This document shows, in pieces, positions 21,222 to 33,715 of a stretch of DNA of 64,000 nt. The stretch comes from Mariannaea sp. PMI_226. Taxonomy: Eukaryota; Ascomycota; Sordariomycetes; Hypocreales; Nectriaceae. The notes beneath the pieces are model-generated. The model had not been told where the DNA came from. It saw only the letters and a list, made by a program, of their open reading frames with translations, and made no database searches. A program made the position numbers and the translations under genes. Where the stretch lies: NCBI GenBank assembly GCA_024336345.1, contig JANFOG010000001.1, forward strand, positions 4,650,001-4,714,000, given 5' to 3'. Every line of letters starts with the position of its first letter. Position 1 is the first letter of the stretch.

Positions 21222-24200
21222 CTTGCAGAGATGGTCGATGGTCCAAAAATGAGGCTCTGCGGAGAAGTTTGGAAGCTGTCAAAGGCGAAGGGGAAACGAT
21301 TTCATACGTTTCAGATAGACAACAACAGCCTAATAAAGTAAAAAGCCGGGTTTGAGAATCGTTCGGAAACGCGGACGAATAATCTCGGTTCGTCTGCTGT
21401 CCTACTCCATCCCAGCCAAGGCCGATTTCGAGCAAGTGCAAGTCCAACTACGCAAACATGCTGAGATGCATTGCCGAGAAGTGTCTTTGGGATTGACAAG
21501 GCGGTGGCTTCGGGCATATTCCTAATATTTCGCCCAATCATTCCACGCCAACATCAAGTGCTTCGCCATGTGCCCAGCTGAGGAATAAGCCGGGTAGAAT
21601 GTGCAGTGCTAAGGCAGTGTATGTCTCAGCTGCCAGTAGGAGTCGGTCTCTACCATCACAGCTAGTATACTCGCAAGCCCATCGCCACCAACGTCAAGAG
21701 AATCTTGGGTTGTACCGATACTACAAGATGGGGGCCGTCGGATAGCTTTATTGGAGGCTGCAGACCGAATGGGCCCAGAACCATACTGTCATGCGCGCCT
21801 CTTCCAGCTCTGCATCAAAAGGCAACTCAATGTTATCGCTAGTAGACGAATGAGCGACAGGCCGGCTTAGCCCAGCCCAATACTGAATCTTGACACGAAT
21901 GTTCGGCGGAGGACGCCACAAGCAAGACGCCAGATAGTTAGCCGTAGTTAGGAATTGAAGGGGCCTCAAAATGTATCCTCTCCGAGCTTCGAGCCTCGAG
22001 CTCTCCCATCTCCGAAATAAACGGAGACTGCGGTCAGATCTGCGGAGTATCATTTTATTGTCCAGCTGACCATCACATGGAATATCAATACCAAGACTTT
22101 TTTCTGGCCTATCTTCCTCATTAGCTACGAACAATGGTCGGCGACTCATCGGAATTCGTCTGGGGCTCTTAGATATACATATTGACATATATCTATTCAT
22201 CGTAGGTATCTTAGAATCAACCTGAATGAAGTCAGATCGTTTGAGAATATTAGCTCTAAAGCTACCAAATTATACCGTCTCAATAGGATCGTTTCAATTT
22301 TTCCACATCTTGCGTCTTGCTTCCTGTCTCTCTCCCGTGCCAGCGTTTTATCCAAACGCCAACAAGTTGCTAGTTGAATACTCTAGCTCATCTCAAAATC
22401 TATGAGCAAGAAATGAACCAATTGCTGACCTAATCATTGCCTTGGCGAATCAACAATAGAGAGCTTCAAGATGGCCCCCAAAAAACAGGGCTGAAATGGT
22501 CGGGTGCGATGCGAGCCGGATGAGTTGGGGGGCTCTGTTTCCCCTCGTTCGACCACCAAATACCAGTACGCATGACACGTCAGCTTGCCGGGGGCTGAGT
22601 CTCTCCCTTTTAATAGACCACAGATTACTGAGTCAATTCTTCCTTCTGATGCACATTTACTGAGACAATAGTCATGGGGGTCGGTTCGTGGACTACACGA
22701 GCTACCCGAGAGCTACCTAGGATATATACATCATTGACATACAATATATGAGACCAATTTTGTGGGTTTGGGTTCAATCCATCCTTTGATACGGCAGGTC
22801 GAAAAATTAAATAATACTAATGTGAAAGAGGCACCAATCGATTGTTTTCACTAGGAAGTTGGGGGCTTTTCACTAATCAATTATATCCTCTGCCGCACAG
22901 CTCACCTAGCTTGTTTCTGATATCGTCAGCAGAGCGACGCATATTAGCAACGTGGTCTATTCTGAGAAAAAGAAAAAAAAAAACATCTCAACCCGCAAAT
23001 AAGACATGATAAAATAAACACGGAGGAGTTTACAAGAAGAAGTGGATAGTGCACATACTCTTAGACGCAGGAAAGTAAGCGACTTTGAGCTGAAATCGTG
23101 AGTCGGGATGGAGCAATTTGACACCAGTCGTTTCAATTCAAGATATTCGGGAAGTTATGATATTCTCACGTTACCTATCTTGTATCATTTATCCATAGCT
23201 TTAAGCCTGTCGCATCTTCGTTATAGCGCGTGGAATAGGTCCGCTATGCTGAGCCATGTCGATTTCTCTGTTCCACACGATGATGTCGTTCATGTTTATC
23301 AGCTCATGCTGATGAAGTGCATAACAAACAGAGAGAGATTAAGTCTTCGACGGATCTTATATAGCCTACATAACTTTATTTAGGGAATTGATCAGCCCTA
23401 GTAGCAAGCGAAACTATATACGGTATGCCTAGCAGCTGAAGCAACCCAGCAGGAACTCAAGACTAATAGTGATCCAAATGGACATTGGCAGTGTCGACTA
23501 TAGACTTCGAACGACTTTGAACTATATAGTTCAAAGTATTTCGTCGGGAATTTGGAAGAGGGATAAAATTTTGTTTCTCGAACCATCCCACGATTATCAC
23601 GAGGAAGTATATCATACCGACATCAAAGAAGCTGCGAAGTTTCAGTAAGACATTACCAAATATTCGGCAACGATTGCCTCTTTCTTGCTGATAAACTCTC
23701 ACGTTTCCTTTTCAAGACATGGAAAGCCGTGATATATGGAATCCAGACCTCGTGGCACTTCTACTACGACTATGCCCTTTTGTACTATCAACCTCGGACA
23801 CTCAGAAAATCGAAAGGCTACGAGTCGAGTAGCGAAGAAAGCAGTAGCATTTCAATAAATTATTAATGTTAAGATTGGTTGAGGAAGTCCTCAAAACAAA
23901 TTATATACTCCGCTGCTTTAATTTCACATGCGAGTTTCCCAGTTTCACGGAAGACACCAAAAGCGTGCCAACTCAATATCAAATCACCGCAACGGAGTCA
24001 ACACAGAGCCCAGAATGGGTTGCCAAATTTATTCTCCTCCAGGAAATATCTGCGAGAAGCTTCAAGTATCAAATTGGAGATTGAGCAATCGCATTATCGT
24101 CATAAGACTAAGGTCACTGAAGATTATAGCATACATAAGCAATCCTGTAGAGTTAGATCATTCAGCCCCAACACTCACTATGGGCAAGATAGGATCCTCA

Positions 24201-24288
24201 GTGCCTTGAATTTAAACCAGCTCTAAACTCCTGGTCTCATGTTTATCGTTAAGTACCACACTCTTTTTTATTGTAGTAGTCAGGGAGC
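21222..24288. other. Intergenic region, AT-rich, no gene seen
   Basis: About 3 kb. From 22200 to 24230 it is visibly AT-rich with many short TA-rich words and no frame that can be chained into a gene. Decayed, RIP-mutated repeat DNA is one possible reading, but I recognise no transposase or terminal repeats. Confidence 0.5.
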
Positions 24289-25217
24289 CTAAGCCAACAA
24301 TATCCTGGCTCCATAGTCCAAGTCCATCACATCGTCTGCGCGCAGGGCCTTACCACCCCAGACAACTGTGCCAGTCCCATCAATGGCGAAGGCTCCAGCC
24401 TCCTGCCATTTGTTGCCCATAACTGTCATCGGGCCATCTTCTTCGTCGTAACTCGTAAGCAAACTTGGCTTCTCCTCGATACCTTTGCGTTGGATGGCTC
24501 CGGCTACCTTGTCCCCGAGCCACCCTTTCTCTTTCCAACCTTGCACTTGGGTTGTTGGGTTGAAGAGATACCACATACTGCCTAGGCCGAGGCCCCAGGC
24601 AGAATAAAGAGCACGATCCTCATCAATGACGACGCGGACACTCCAGGCGCCTCCAAGCATATCGACCCACTTCTTCGTGGCCTGCTCGGACGAGTGGGAC
24701 ACGGCAATGCAAGTCAAGCTGTCGCCATGGCGGTTCGCGAGAGTGCGAAGATTGAGAAATGTCTTTTGGGCGACTGCAGAACAAAGGAAAATAGAGAGCA
24801 AGTGTGAGTTTGACATGGGATTCAGCCTCGAATGAGGGGAAATGTGAAGATGGGATGAGGCGGTAACCTACACGCACAACCAACGCACCGCAGGAACACA
24901 AGAAGAACTCGGCGGCCGCCGGCGAAGACAAGATCTCCTTTAGGATCTAGTGGTGCCTTCTCACCAATGCCGGGGCTGTGAGAAGCGACTTTGACGGGAG
25001 GAGGAGGCGGATTGAGCCAAGGCTGAACGCTTAACGGCAAGGACTTGACGGACAACCAACTGCCCCAGCTGGACTCGTTGGTGTCGTTGATCTCTTCTGG
25101 GCCAGGTGGACTCTTCTTAAGCTTGTTCGGAGTGCGGGCCGGGCCGGAAAAGTCCAGGATGTCACTGGGCAGGCCGGCCTTTTTCAGGGCCAGCTTGGTT
25201 GTGAAGCTTGACAGCAT
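24289..25217 (-). CDS. AhpC/TSA_2-type thioredoxin-fold protein (276 aa)
   Basis: Exon 1 is 25217-24872 and exon 2 is 24773-24289, on the minus strand. Intron 24774-24871 has donor GTAGGT and acceptor CTGCAG, phase 1. I chose this donor because the joined sequence FLRCVGCAFAQKTFLNLR keeps the family pattern RxxGCxF directly before the helix KTFLNLR. Cys111 and Cys114 form a CxxC-like pair in the position of the peroxiredoxin-like active site. The first 80 residues are Pro/Ser-rich and probably flexible. The rest (ANRHGDSLTCIAVSHSSEQATKKWVDMLGG, then VVIDEDRALYSAWGLGLGSMWY) fits the PF13911 peroxiredoxin-like/FAM213 group of cytosolic redox proteins. The redox role is inferred from the fold. 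No signal peptide is seen. Confidence 0.82.
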
Positions 25218-25270
25218 TGGTGATGTTTCCTGAGACTGGGGCGGTAATAACAACGTGGAGCAAGGAACTA

Positions 25271-25283
25271 GGGGGGGGGGGGG
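25271..25283. repeat. Run of 13 guanines
   Basis: Homopolymer G tract just upstream of the AhpC/TSA_2-like gene, whose ATG is at 25217 on the minus strand. On that gene's sense strand it is a C run. Confidence 0.85.
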
Positions 25284-28200
25284 CTATGGTTGAATGATGG
25301 AGCGATTTGCTAAAAGTGCAAGACAAAGGAGTGAGTGAAAGGAAAATGCAAATGTGATTGCTAAACGGCCAACGCGGTTGGCCAGGATTCAAGATTTCTC
25401 AGTTGCCCAACGCCAGACTGGAGTTGGGTTGAAAAGGGGCTTCTGTACTCCATCAGAAAAGTGTCTCGAGGTTGAGGCTGACCGAATGGTGAAACTGCGC
25501 CCCAGTCCACCAACATGAAGGTGTCCAAGTTTCCCCCGCTGCGCACTATATGGGGCCCTGAGCAACCAGGTTTGGAGGGTCTGACCAGGGGGCTGACCAG
25601 CGTGTTTTGGGCTTGCCCACGACGCTAGATCACAGCAGGAGGGGATTGCAAGGACCCTCATGGGGGCCTTGCAGCGGGCGATCTCTGGGGAGGAGGGCAG
25701 AGCAATTGAGGTGAGTAGAACGATAAGTGTCGTCATCGCGGCAAGGGTTTATTCGCATGGCTTTCTTGTGGGCAAATATGCGAAGGGAAGAAATTATGCA
25801 CCCACATGACCTTCTGGCCTCGTGGAGAATGGAAATGCGACTCCAAAAAGCTGTTTTGTTCAGGTGCATGCAAAACCCGGCAGGCTAGAATATTGTAGGG
25901 TGCCGCCTTCGAGTAGAAACATGTAGGGACTGCTGTGGCTTTCCAATTGGATATTGTTTGTGGAATTTTATCTCTGAATATCAGAACATGTGCAGACTAT
26001 ACTGGTATTTGTTATGCGACTATTCAAATGTTGACAATTGAAGACTGTAAAGGAATCTCCTCGTTGAGAGTCTACATACTCGTGAGATGGGCTAGAGAAA
26101 ATGGAGGAAGCAATTTTCCTCAACTTGCGTACCCTAAGGATCCTTTCAACTGAGTGCGTAATAAGCATAATAGCTATCCATTGCAATGGACTATATGCTG
26201 TTGAAGATCCCACAGTTGCTAAACACAAACGAGTGATATCGCAGCAGGGAATTTATCGTTCCAACTTGGTGCTGATTTCGACCCCGTGGAGGTCGGATAG
26301 CCAGCAAAGCACTTACTTTGGCTTTGGTGGAAATATAGACGGTTAAGTACGAAAGCACTTTGGGGCATTGTTTGTGGAAGGTGATATAGAGATACAATAG
26401 TAAAAAAGGCGAGTGTAGGAAGAAAAGTGACTGTCAATGGATAGTAAACCCTGTAAGAAACAGGACTGCTTCAAATCGTCCACTCTTCTTGGGTTCCTAG
26501 ATCTTAATCTCAGCCCTGATAAACAAGGTGCTGATCTCTCAGCTGAGCTTCAGAAGAAACTGATATTGCAAACAAGATTGTAGAATCTGGGTAGTGAGAG
26601 GACACCCACAGTGACACCGGGTAGTATTGTCAGAGTATCTACCACAAGCAAACAAAAGTTGCCAAGGTGAGCATGACGTTAAATGAGGCTTTTGTGAACG
26701 GTTATGACCACCCATCCAATGTGAAGGAAGATAACGAGCTCTTTGTCGTTGTATTGAATAAAAATGATAATATAAAAACAACATCTCTGGGTGAGAAACA
26801 TGTGATGGGACCGCGTCTTCCAGTCGCACATACTGTGTTTGAGTACCTAGGCAGTATAGCTGAATCCAGGCTTCATTAGAGAAGTCTCAGCTGCTTTTGC
26901 TCTCCCCATCGAGAGGGATCCTTTTTGCACCGCAGATTGCTTCATATACCATTGTAAAAAAGTGCTCCCGCACAAATATTAGTTACTTCTCTACAAAGTA
27001 TCTACAAAGGTGGGCCGCGGTGTGTCTCATCGGAAACATCGAGTACTTTGGGGAGATCTGCTGACGATCTCGGGCACCATATCGGAATTGTGCCTCTGTT
27101 TAGTCATTCCCAGGGACATGATATTGGCGATCATATCTTGGCATTTTTTGCTAGTGAGCCGTCTTAGTAGATACTCAACGGACCAGTCAAGATTTCTGTT
27201 GACCTTGTCATCTTTCTCTCAATGCTTCTGCATCATGGCATATAAGCCCAGCTCTGTGTTGCCTCTGATCCGATTCAAGGTACCTCGTGTGAAAATACTT
27301 CGTACATGCAATTTGTTGATGCAGCATCCTTGCCCTCGTACAAACTAACGCGAGTTGGCCCACCGTGCATGATGCAGCAACTTGTTGTCCCTCTCACTCG
27401 TTTACGGTGAGGAGTTTGCGGTGGATGGTCGAAGCGGTTCATCTGAGCTGACTCAATTGGGAAGAAGAGAGAGGGCATGGTAGTAGCTAGTATGGCTTGA
27501 TCGGGAGAGCTGGAGACGCTCGCTACATTGCATTCCCTCAAAGTCCTACATGAAAGCCAGATTGGTACTACGCAATCTCGTGGCTCGAGATACTAACCCT
27601 AACTGTGTTTTGAGGCAACCGGAAGATGGCCATCAAATATAATGGATGAAAAGAGGTTTCTTTTCCTCTTCCCTTGAACTTCGGTGCTTTTCTACGACAG
27701 CCCTTACTCAGCGGCCTTCATCTAAGCTGAGGTGATGGCACGTCCCAGCTCTGGAGAGTCAGCACCGTCAGCTCGTGTCGCAGACTTTCACCTCGCAGTA
27801 GAATAAACCAAAGTTTGAAAGAGGAGGCCAATATACAACACAACCTCGCACTGTGCCTTGCCTTGTTCATGCTTCCATGTCGGGCTCTCATGGCAACCCG
27901 GATGGAGGGGGTTGAGGTTGTCGTGTCTAAAAAAGAAGGTTGTTGTATGTAATAATACGCAGCGCTTGACCACGGAGGTATATGCAGATGAAATATGTCG
28001 CCGTGCTTATAGGCGGCAAATGAGAACCGTAAGCCAGCACACACATGGCCACGCCTGAGAGGTGGCTTGCAGATCTGAACGGAGCTGAGGTCGCTGAGCG
28101 GGCTTGCTTGAGATGATGGAGACAGGGAAAGCATAGAAGCATTGAAGTTGGTGTGCTAAGGGATTGAGTGTACGCGAGAACTAGATCTGAGATCCGTCGA

Positions 28201-30390
28201 GTACGAGAAGATACGGAGCGAGTGGCCTACCAGAAATAGATCACGGACAATTACGAGAATACGACACGGAGGTTGCGCCGCCATCCGGAGGTGATCAGAG
28301 AGGTAAGGTAGAGCGGCAGGAAGGTAAAAGAGATCCCAAGGGCCAAGAGGGGTGTGGAAAATGCAGGGAATGATTAATTGGTCGCCTTTTCATGCTGCAA
28401 GATGTAGGTATTCTTGGAAATGTGCTACATGCTGCTTTTCATGTGTGTCGGACTATTTTAGTTGAGAGATGTATTACCATATGAGACTGTGGTGAACATT
28501 CAAGCATCTATGAGAATGGCTGAGAACGAAATGTTGAGATAGGGGTGTGGTCAAATAACACGCCGAGACACCTTGCTGGATGCTTTGCTTTGGTTCTGGG
28601 ATGATGGGACGTTTATCAGTCCGAGAAAAACTGTCTCTGTAGATGAACATGGGATCCCGCCGACGTGTTGCATTGTGCATCAATTAGCCTTTTTATATTG
28701 AGCAGCTTACTGTATTATCCTGGGGCTGTCTCTTTTACGAGTGGCGCGTATTGTAAATATCGCGGATATAACCGACGAATGTTCATGCATGTCAACTCAG
28801 CACAGTACGAGCTTCATACTACTAGAAGAGGAGATGAAAGCAGGAGTGAAGGCTAGTCAATGAGAGAAAATAAGAAATCATTCCAAAAAAATCTACGCTG
28901 AATGAAACGTACAGAGATAAAAACAGAAAAAAAAAAACACCTGTGATACTAGCTTGGTGGCCAGGAGTGGGAAAGACAAGGACGAGGCATGGAAGGTGGT
29001 GAATGCGTGAGACAACGAAAGCTAGGGAAGGGTCGAAAGGAAAAGGGCAAGCAAGAAAGAAGGCAAGGAACCTGAGGGCTGGAGAGCGAGCGAGATGCCA
29101 GCCCCTCTGCCTTTTCTCTTTGACTTCCCCGCCTTTTATTTTTGTCCCTTGCCCTTCCCTTGGCCCCCTTGCTATTCGCCGTTCCTCCGTAACCGTTCTT
29201 CGCGAGATGTGCACCCTATCAAATGAATCAGCAGCTCTGGGAGATGGGGAGAGAGGGAGCCATTTTTTTTTCCGGCATGCGAATTGGGGAATAGGTGGGA
29301 ACCGGAGTCTTGCGCTAAGATTTGAGATTAATTAAGCTGAAGCTGCAACCTCATGGATAGCTGTTTGAATGGACGGCTTATTTACAATCCGGGAACTGTC
29401 ATTTCCTCTCAGTCGAGCGGTAAGATTAGCATGAGTAAGAGGAGGAGGTCACGAGACCAACCAGAAGAAAGGAATGGAACATAGCATAAGCAAATGATGA
29501 TTCGCTCAGCCTGCCGTCATTGAAAAAAAAAGTGAGCGCCTCCCGTCTCTGGTCTCTGGACACTAGTTATTCATTCAGCTTCGCTCCGAGATGGGCGGGG
29601 GAGGAGACAGTAGAATACGGAGAGGCGTCTAGGTATTGCTAGCCGATACCAGGTGAAACGGGTAGATGAAAGATGGCTTGTGGTTTGGGGGTGTTTATCT
29701 GTATGTGTGTGGTCGCTCGTGGCCTCCCTGGAGGGACTGGGTGGCCATCTGTGCTGAGCGAGTGGGCGATAGGGATAGGGAGGCTTTGGTCACGGGCCAC
29801 AGAAGGGCTTGGGAGCGACTATAATCAGGGTTCCATATCCGGGACTGGCTGCTGTGCCTCGGGTTGATCGACCTTGCACAGCGAACGGAATAATTAGTTG
29901 CAGATTTCAATGGACAGCTACATCTACAGCAGCCGTCACCCTTCGAATGAAGAAACGCAAAGTTGACGTGCAGATGGGATCATCATGGACATGGTCACTT
30001 ATTATTCGTAGTGGTGATAGTTCATCATCAGGTACCTACATGGAGTCAATGCCTCTGGCCTCCAGTCTGCAGCACTGGCGGCTGTCTACAGTGGTTCCCG
30101 ACCGACCATCTTCGTCCCCTCCGTCCCACTGTTTATTGAGTCTGCTGCAGTTAAACAAACATTTGGGCCTACAGTACCTGGGCTGTGAGCGGAGGCAGGA
30201 GTTGTCGAGCCCTAAAAGAAAGCCTATCTGAGGCACTGAGCACTGGAGCTTGAGAAACAAAGCTCTGTTGCCACTGATCAGGCGGGGCGTGAGACAGGTC
30301 GATCGAATGACCTGTGACTCCTTCGGTGAAGAGCTCCGTGACGCTTTTTTCTCTCTCCTCTTTTCGTTAATTCGCTGGCATTTCACTAGC

Positions 30391-30411
30391 TTGCCTTGCC
30401 TTGCCTTGCCT
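30391..30411. repeat. CCTTG pentanucleotide repeat
   Basis: Four tandem copies of TTGCC. Simple repeat. Confidence 0.75.
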
Positions 30412-30835
30412 CTGGCTATTTTACCAAAGATCAGTCAGTGGTTTTGCCTTGTGCCGTCATCATCACTCAATACGCACGTCTCGCCACCACCAAAGATTGT
30501 GGGCGCCAACTCGACTCAGCGCACGGGCACTTGAGTTTAGGGAGAGGCGCAAAAGGTGGCAGTCAATTAACCAGAGACGTTCCCACATGTGATATGGAAT
30601 CCAATTCGACGAGAATTCAAACCCGCCTAGAGATTCAGTGGGCAGCCAGATGGAGCATTGATGGCTGGGAAAAGAGGGTAGGAAAGTGTAGTATTATCCC
30701 CGGAAACTATCTTACGCCTGACCACCCAATTTGGACGTGGCAAAGGGAGATCATGTCATGGCATGGCATTTGCCATGACTGCGATTTGGGCTGTGGGAAG
30801 TTCGATGACCTGACAGCCCGGGTGGAAGCACTTAG

Positions 30836-30880
30836 ATATAAAGGTATATATAAATATATGTATATATATGTATATAATGG
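30836..30880. repeat. TA-rich microsatellite
   Basis: Alternating TATATA/TATGTATA tract with interruptions by A and G. Simple repeat in gene-free DNA. Confidence 0.75.
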
Positions 30881-32602
30881 AAGAACTGATTCTCTCATTG
30901 ATATGGCTTTTTATCTCCGAAATTGGTGCCGGTAATACAGTGGCTGTCTCTCGCCAGTAGATGAGTTTCCTCCCCCTCATGTCGTCCATTGCCCTTCCTG
31001 GTTATTGTACTGGATCGTAGCGCAAGATCCATTTTATCGACTTACACTTTTGGAAAAGTAAAAAAATGGAAAGCGTGTTTTTTAGGGCAACGGGTTGTGC
31101 GGGATCTATGATATGTGAGGATTGGATTTTTCTCTGGTTGTTTTTCGTTGGGGCCGATTCCTTCGGCTTTTGCGAATCTCCATTTCTTCCATCCAATCGT
31201 GACTCTCCACTGTGCCGAATCATGACTTGAGGGGGATGCAGTGATACCTGCAGAGTTATTACAGTTGTCGGGTTGGATATCGAGTATGGACTCATTTAAT
31301 TCGTTAGCTGGCTACTTCCAACCCCCTAACCCCATACATATGTACCGTACAGATCACCAACGAAGTGATGCGTCATGATTATGGCCCCGTGGCTGTTCAG
31401 CAACGCTCTGGGTTGTTGGAATTCGAAGCAAGATGGAGATACCGCCTTGTGGCTCGCTCTGTGGCTTGCTGACTGTGGCTAACTCGAGACGTGAGAGTTC
31501 TTCGTTTTGGGTGGATACACGCTCATTCATACGGTCATTTCAGTCATTCATTCTCTCCATCAATCTGTTCATGCATACGGGGTACGTACGTACATAGTTA
31601 GATACAAACAGTAACGTAATTTCATTCCATTCGGTCGACGAAACCCCCCCTTTGGGATCTAGATGAACGCCAAACGGCCAACGCTCCTGAATGCTGCACC
31701 AAATCATGCTGCGTCCAAGCTATCCATCCAGGGCCCCAAGACAAAGCCCTGGTCGAGCTCGAGCCCCTATGGAGACCATGCTGGAAGCCATGCTGGAAGC
31801 CTCCAGAGGGGGGACCTGGCTGGTGGAGCACCCTCTTCGCCCCCAGCTCGAACGCCTATTCGCCTTCTGGTTCCCGTGGCAGGCCGACAGAGAGGGTTCA
31901 GGTGTCGACTACCGGTGCGCCCTTGAACGGTATCGCACTGTATCGGGCTTCGGCGGTGCGGGTCCTCAAGTTCCCTGTTCCCTTCAAAGGAAGGGAACTG
32001 GAACTGGAAGTTGGGGAGTTGGGCCTCATCTGAGGGGGCTTGTCGACCCCTCCAATTCGCCGCCCCCTTTGACCACCGTCAGTTGGCCAGCGCCTGGTTC
32101 CATTCCGGATTTAATGGAGGTTGACAGGGCGCGGTCCAGTATCCAGCAATATCGCCTGGACGCGAGGTGAGGTAACCACCCCAGCTTTCTACATAGTATG
32201 TACCGTAGGTCACCGGTGCTGGGTAAATTTAGAGGTGCCCTTCTCTGGTCCGGTCCCTGTACCCCTTGGTGTTGTGAGGTAATTGTGGAGAGACTTGACA
32301 ACGACATGAAGTACAAGGTACTCGCACTCCGTATTGCCAATGCCAAGCACGAGGAGGTGAGGGCAACACGCTGCGGCAACTACCTAATAAGCACTTACTT
32401 GAGCCATGGCAAATAGATCGTTTATCAACGTAGCTACCTAAGAAACCTAACTTACCTACGTGGAGGTAAGTGCGCCGTCAGGTTCCATTGAGCATGTAAT
32501 GTAAGGTGAGGGTGCCTTAGGTACCTAGGTAGAAGGTGAGGTCGGCAAGAAAGGGACAATCAATCCCCTAAAGTCGCATGCCCAGTTCACTCCGTAGCAT
32601 CC

Positions 32603-32650
32603 ATACCTACCTGCCTACCTACCCATCTACCTACTCTACCTACCGTACCT
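32603..32650. repeat. Imperfect CTAC tetranucleotide repeat
   Basis: About ten copies of CTAC/CTAT with small interruptions. It lies between AGGTACCT palindromes, about 1.1 kb upstream of the Cid1-type gene. Confidence 0.7.
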
Positions 32651-33715
32651 ATCCAACACATATGGGCAGCTGGGGAAATATACAGTGCGTCTCGTTTCCA
32701 GCACACACCCCCCCCTTTGAACTGAGCAAGGTTCAGGTACCTGGTACCTGAAGTACTTCCCTTACCATCTGGACTTACCCTTCTCAGGTACTCGCTCTCA
32801 CTGACACACACGGGCACACACAACTCACCTGCACTGCGTCCACATCCACATCACACCCACATCCGCTTCCCAATCCCAGCCAGATTCAGAACCAACTATT
32901 CTGGGTTGTCCTAGCAAATGGCACTTTAAGCGTTGACTTCGATTCTCCCTCTACAAGTCGCCCGCTTCACTCGCTGCTCCCTACCTCGTTTTCACTCAAA
33001 ATTCTTCGATCTATTCATTTCTCTACCGTGCCTTTTTGTTGCTGCTGCTTTTTTCCTCCCCCCCTTCTTCCCGCTAGCCATCGATTCCTACCAGAACCTC
33101 TACCATATCCCCCACGCGCGTTCAACCCGGCGTCTCTCGCACCGAACCACCCCTTTTGGGCAGAACCCCCCCCCACAGCGCCTCCGTCCGTACCATATCC
33201 ATATCCCCATTCTCTCCTCCATTCATCATTATTTCGCGCCTCGTCCTGCCTTGCACTGACGCCAAGAGGCCCTTTTCTCGACTCTTCTCTTTGCCTTGCC
33301 CTCTCGCCGAAGGCGCTGTTCCCTGCTCCCGTCTCGTCTGACCTCAGGTTCCCCGGTTTTTGTCCTTTTGAACGCCGACGATCCTCCTCCCTCCCTCTTG
33401 CAGCCGTCTCGATCCAGCCTCGAACAGCGCCTCGCCGTTGGCTTTCTGTCTTTTATTCGCTTCCCTTTGTCATCCCGTCTGGTTCTCCGTCGCCATTGAG
33501 CTGGTTTGCATGCGGAGCCGGCAGCAGTCGCTTTCGTCCTCATATTCTCCCGACGTCACTGATCCCCCTCTTCGCCAATTCTGCTCCAGACGTACCCTTC
33601 TTCATTGATCAAGCATCCCCTGAAGCTCTGAAGCCACAACATTGCATCACGCCGGCCTGCTGCTCCCGCAACCGACTGCAGTCCCGGGGCTTGCTTGCTC
33701 GCTCGCTCGTTCTAT

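Larger units (their letters stand above)
25218..33715. other. Large gene-poor region and long leader of the Cid1-type gene
   Basis: About 8.5 kb without a supportable protein gene. It contains a run of 13 G at 25271-25283, a CCTTG repeat at 30391-30411, a TA microsatellite at 30836-30880, an imperfect CTAC repeat at 32603-32650 and AGGTACCT palindromes at 32519 and 32734-32750. From about 32935 to 33715 the plus strand is strongly CT-rich, consistent with promoter and long leader of the polymerase gene. Non-coding RNAs may be present but cannot be called. Confidence 0.55.

Noticed and set aside
26673..26879. 68-codon plus-strand frame (MTLNEAFVNGYD)
   Set aside because: Too short without domain, promoter or splice support.
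27590..27605. Telomere-like TAACCCTAAC
   Set aside because: Only one and a half copies; no array, so not an interstitial telomere.
28822..29214. 130-codon minus-strand frame with hydrophobic stretch
   Set aside because: The hydrophobic run comes from a pyrimidine-rich tract. There is no start context, splice chain or domain.
30594..30935. 114-codon plus-strand frame from ATG (MESNSTRIQTRL)
   Set aside because: Composition is plausible, but it runs into the TA microsatellite and has no conserved feature. Chance frames of this length are expected.
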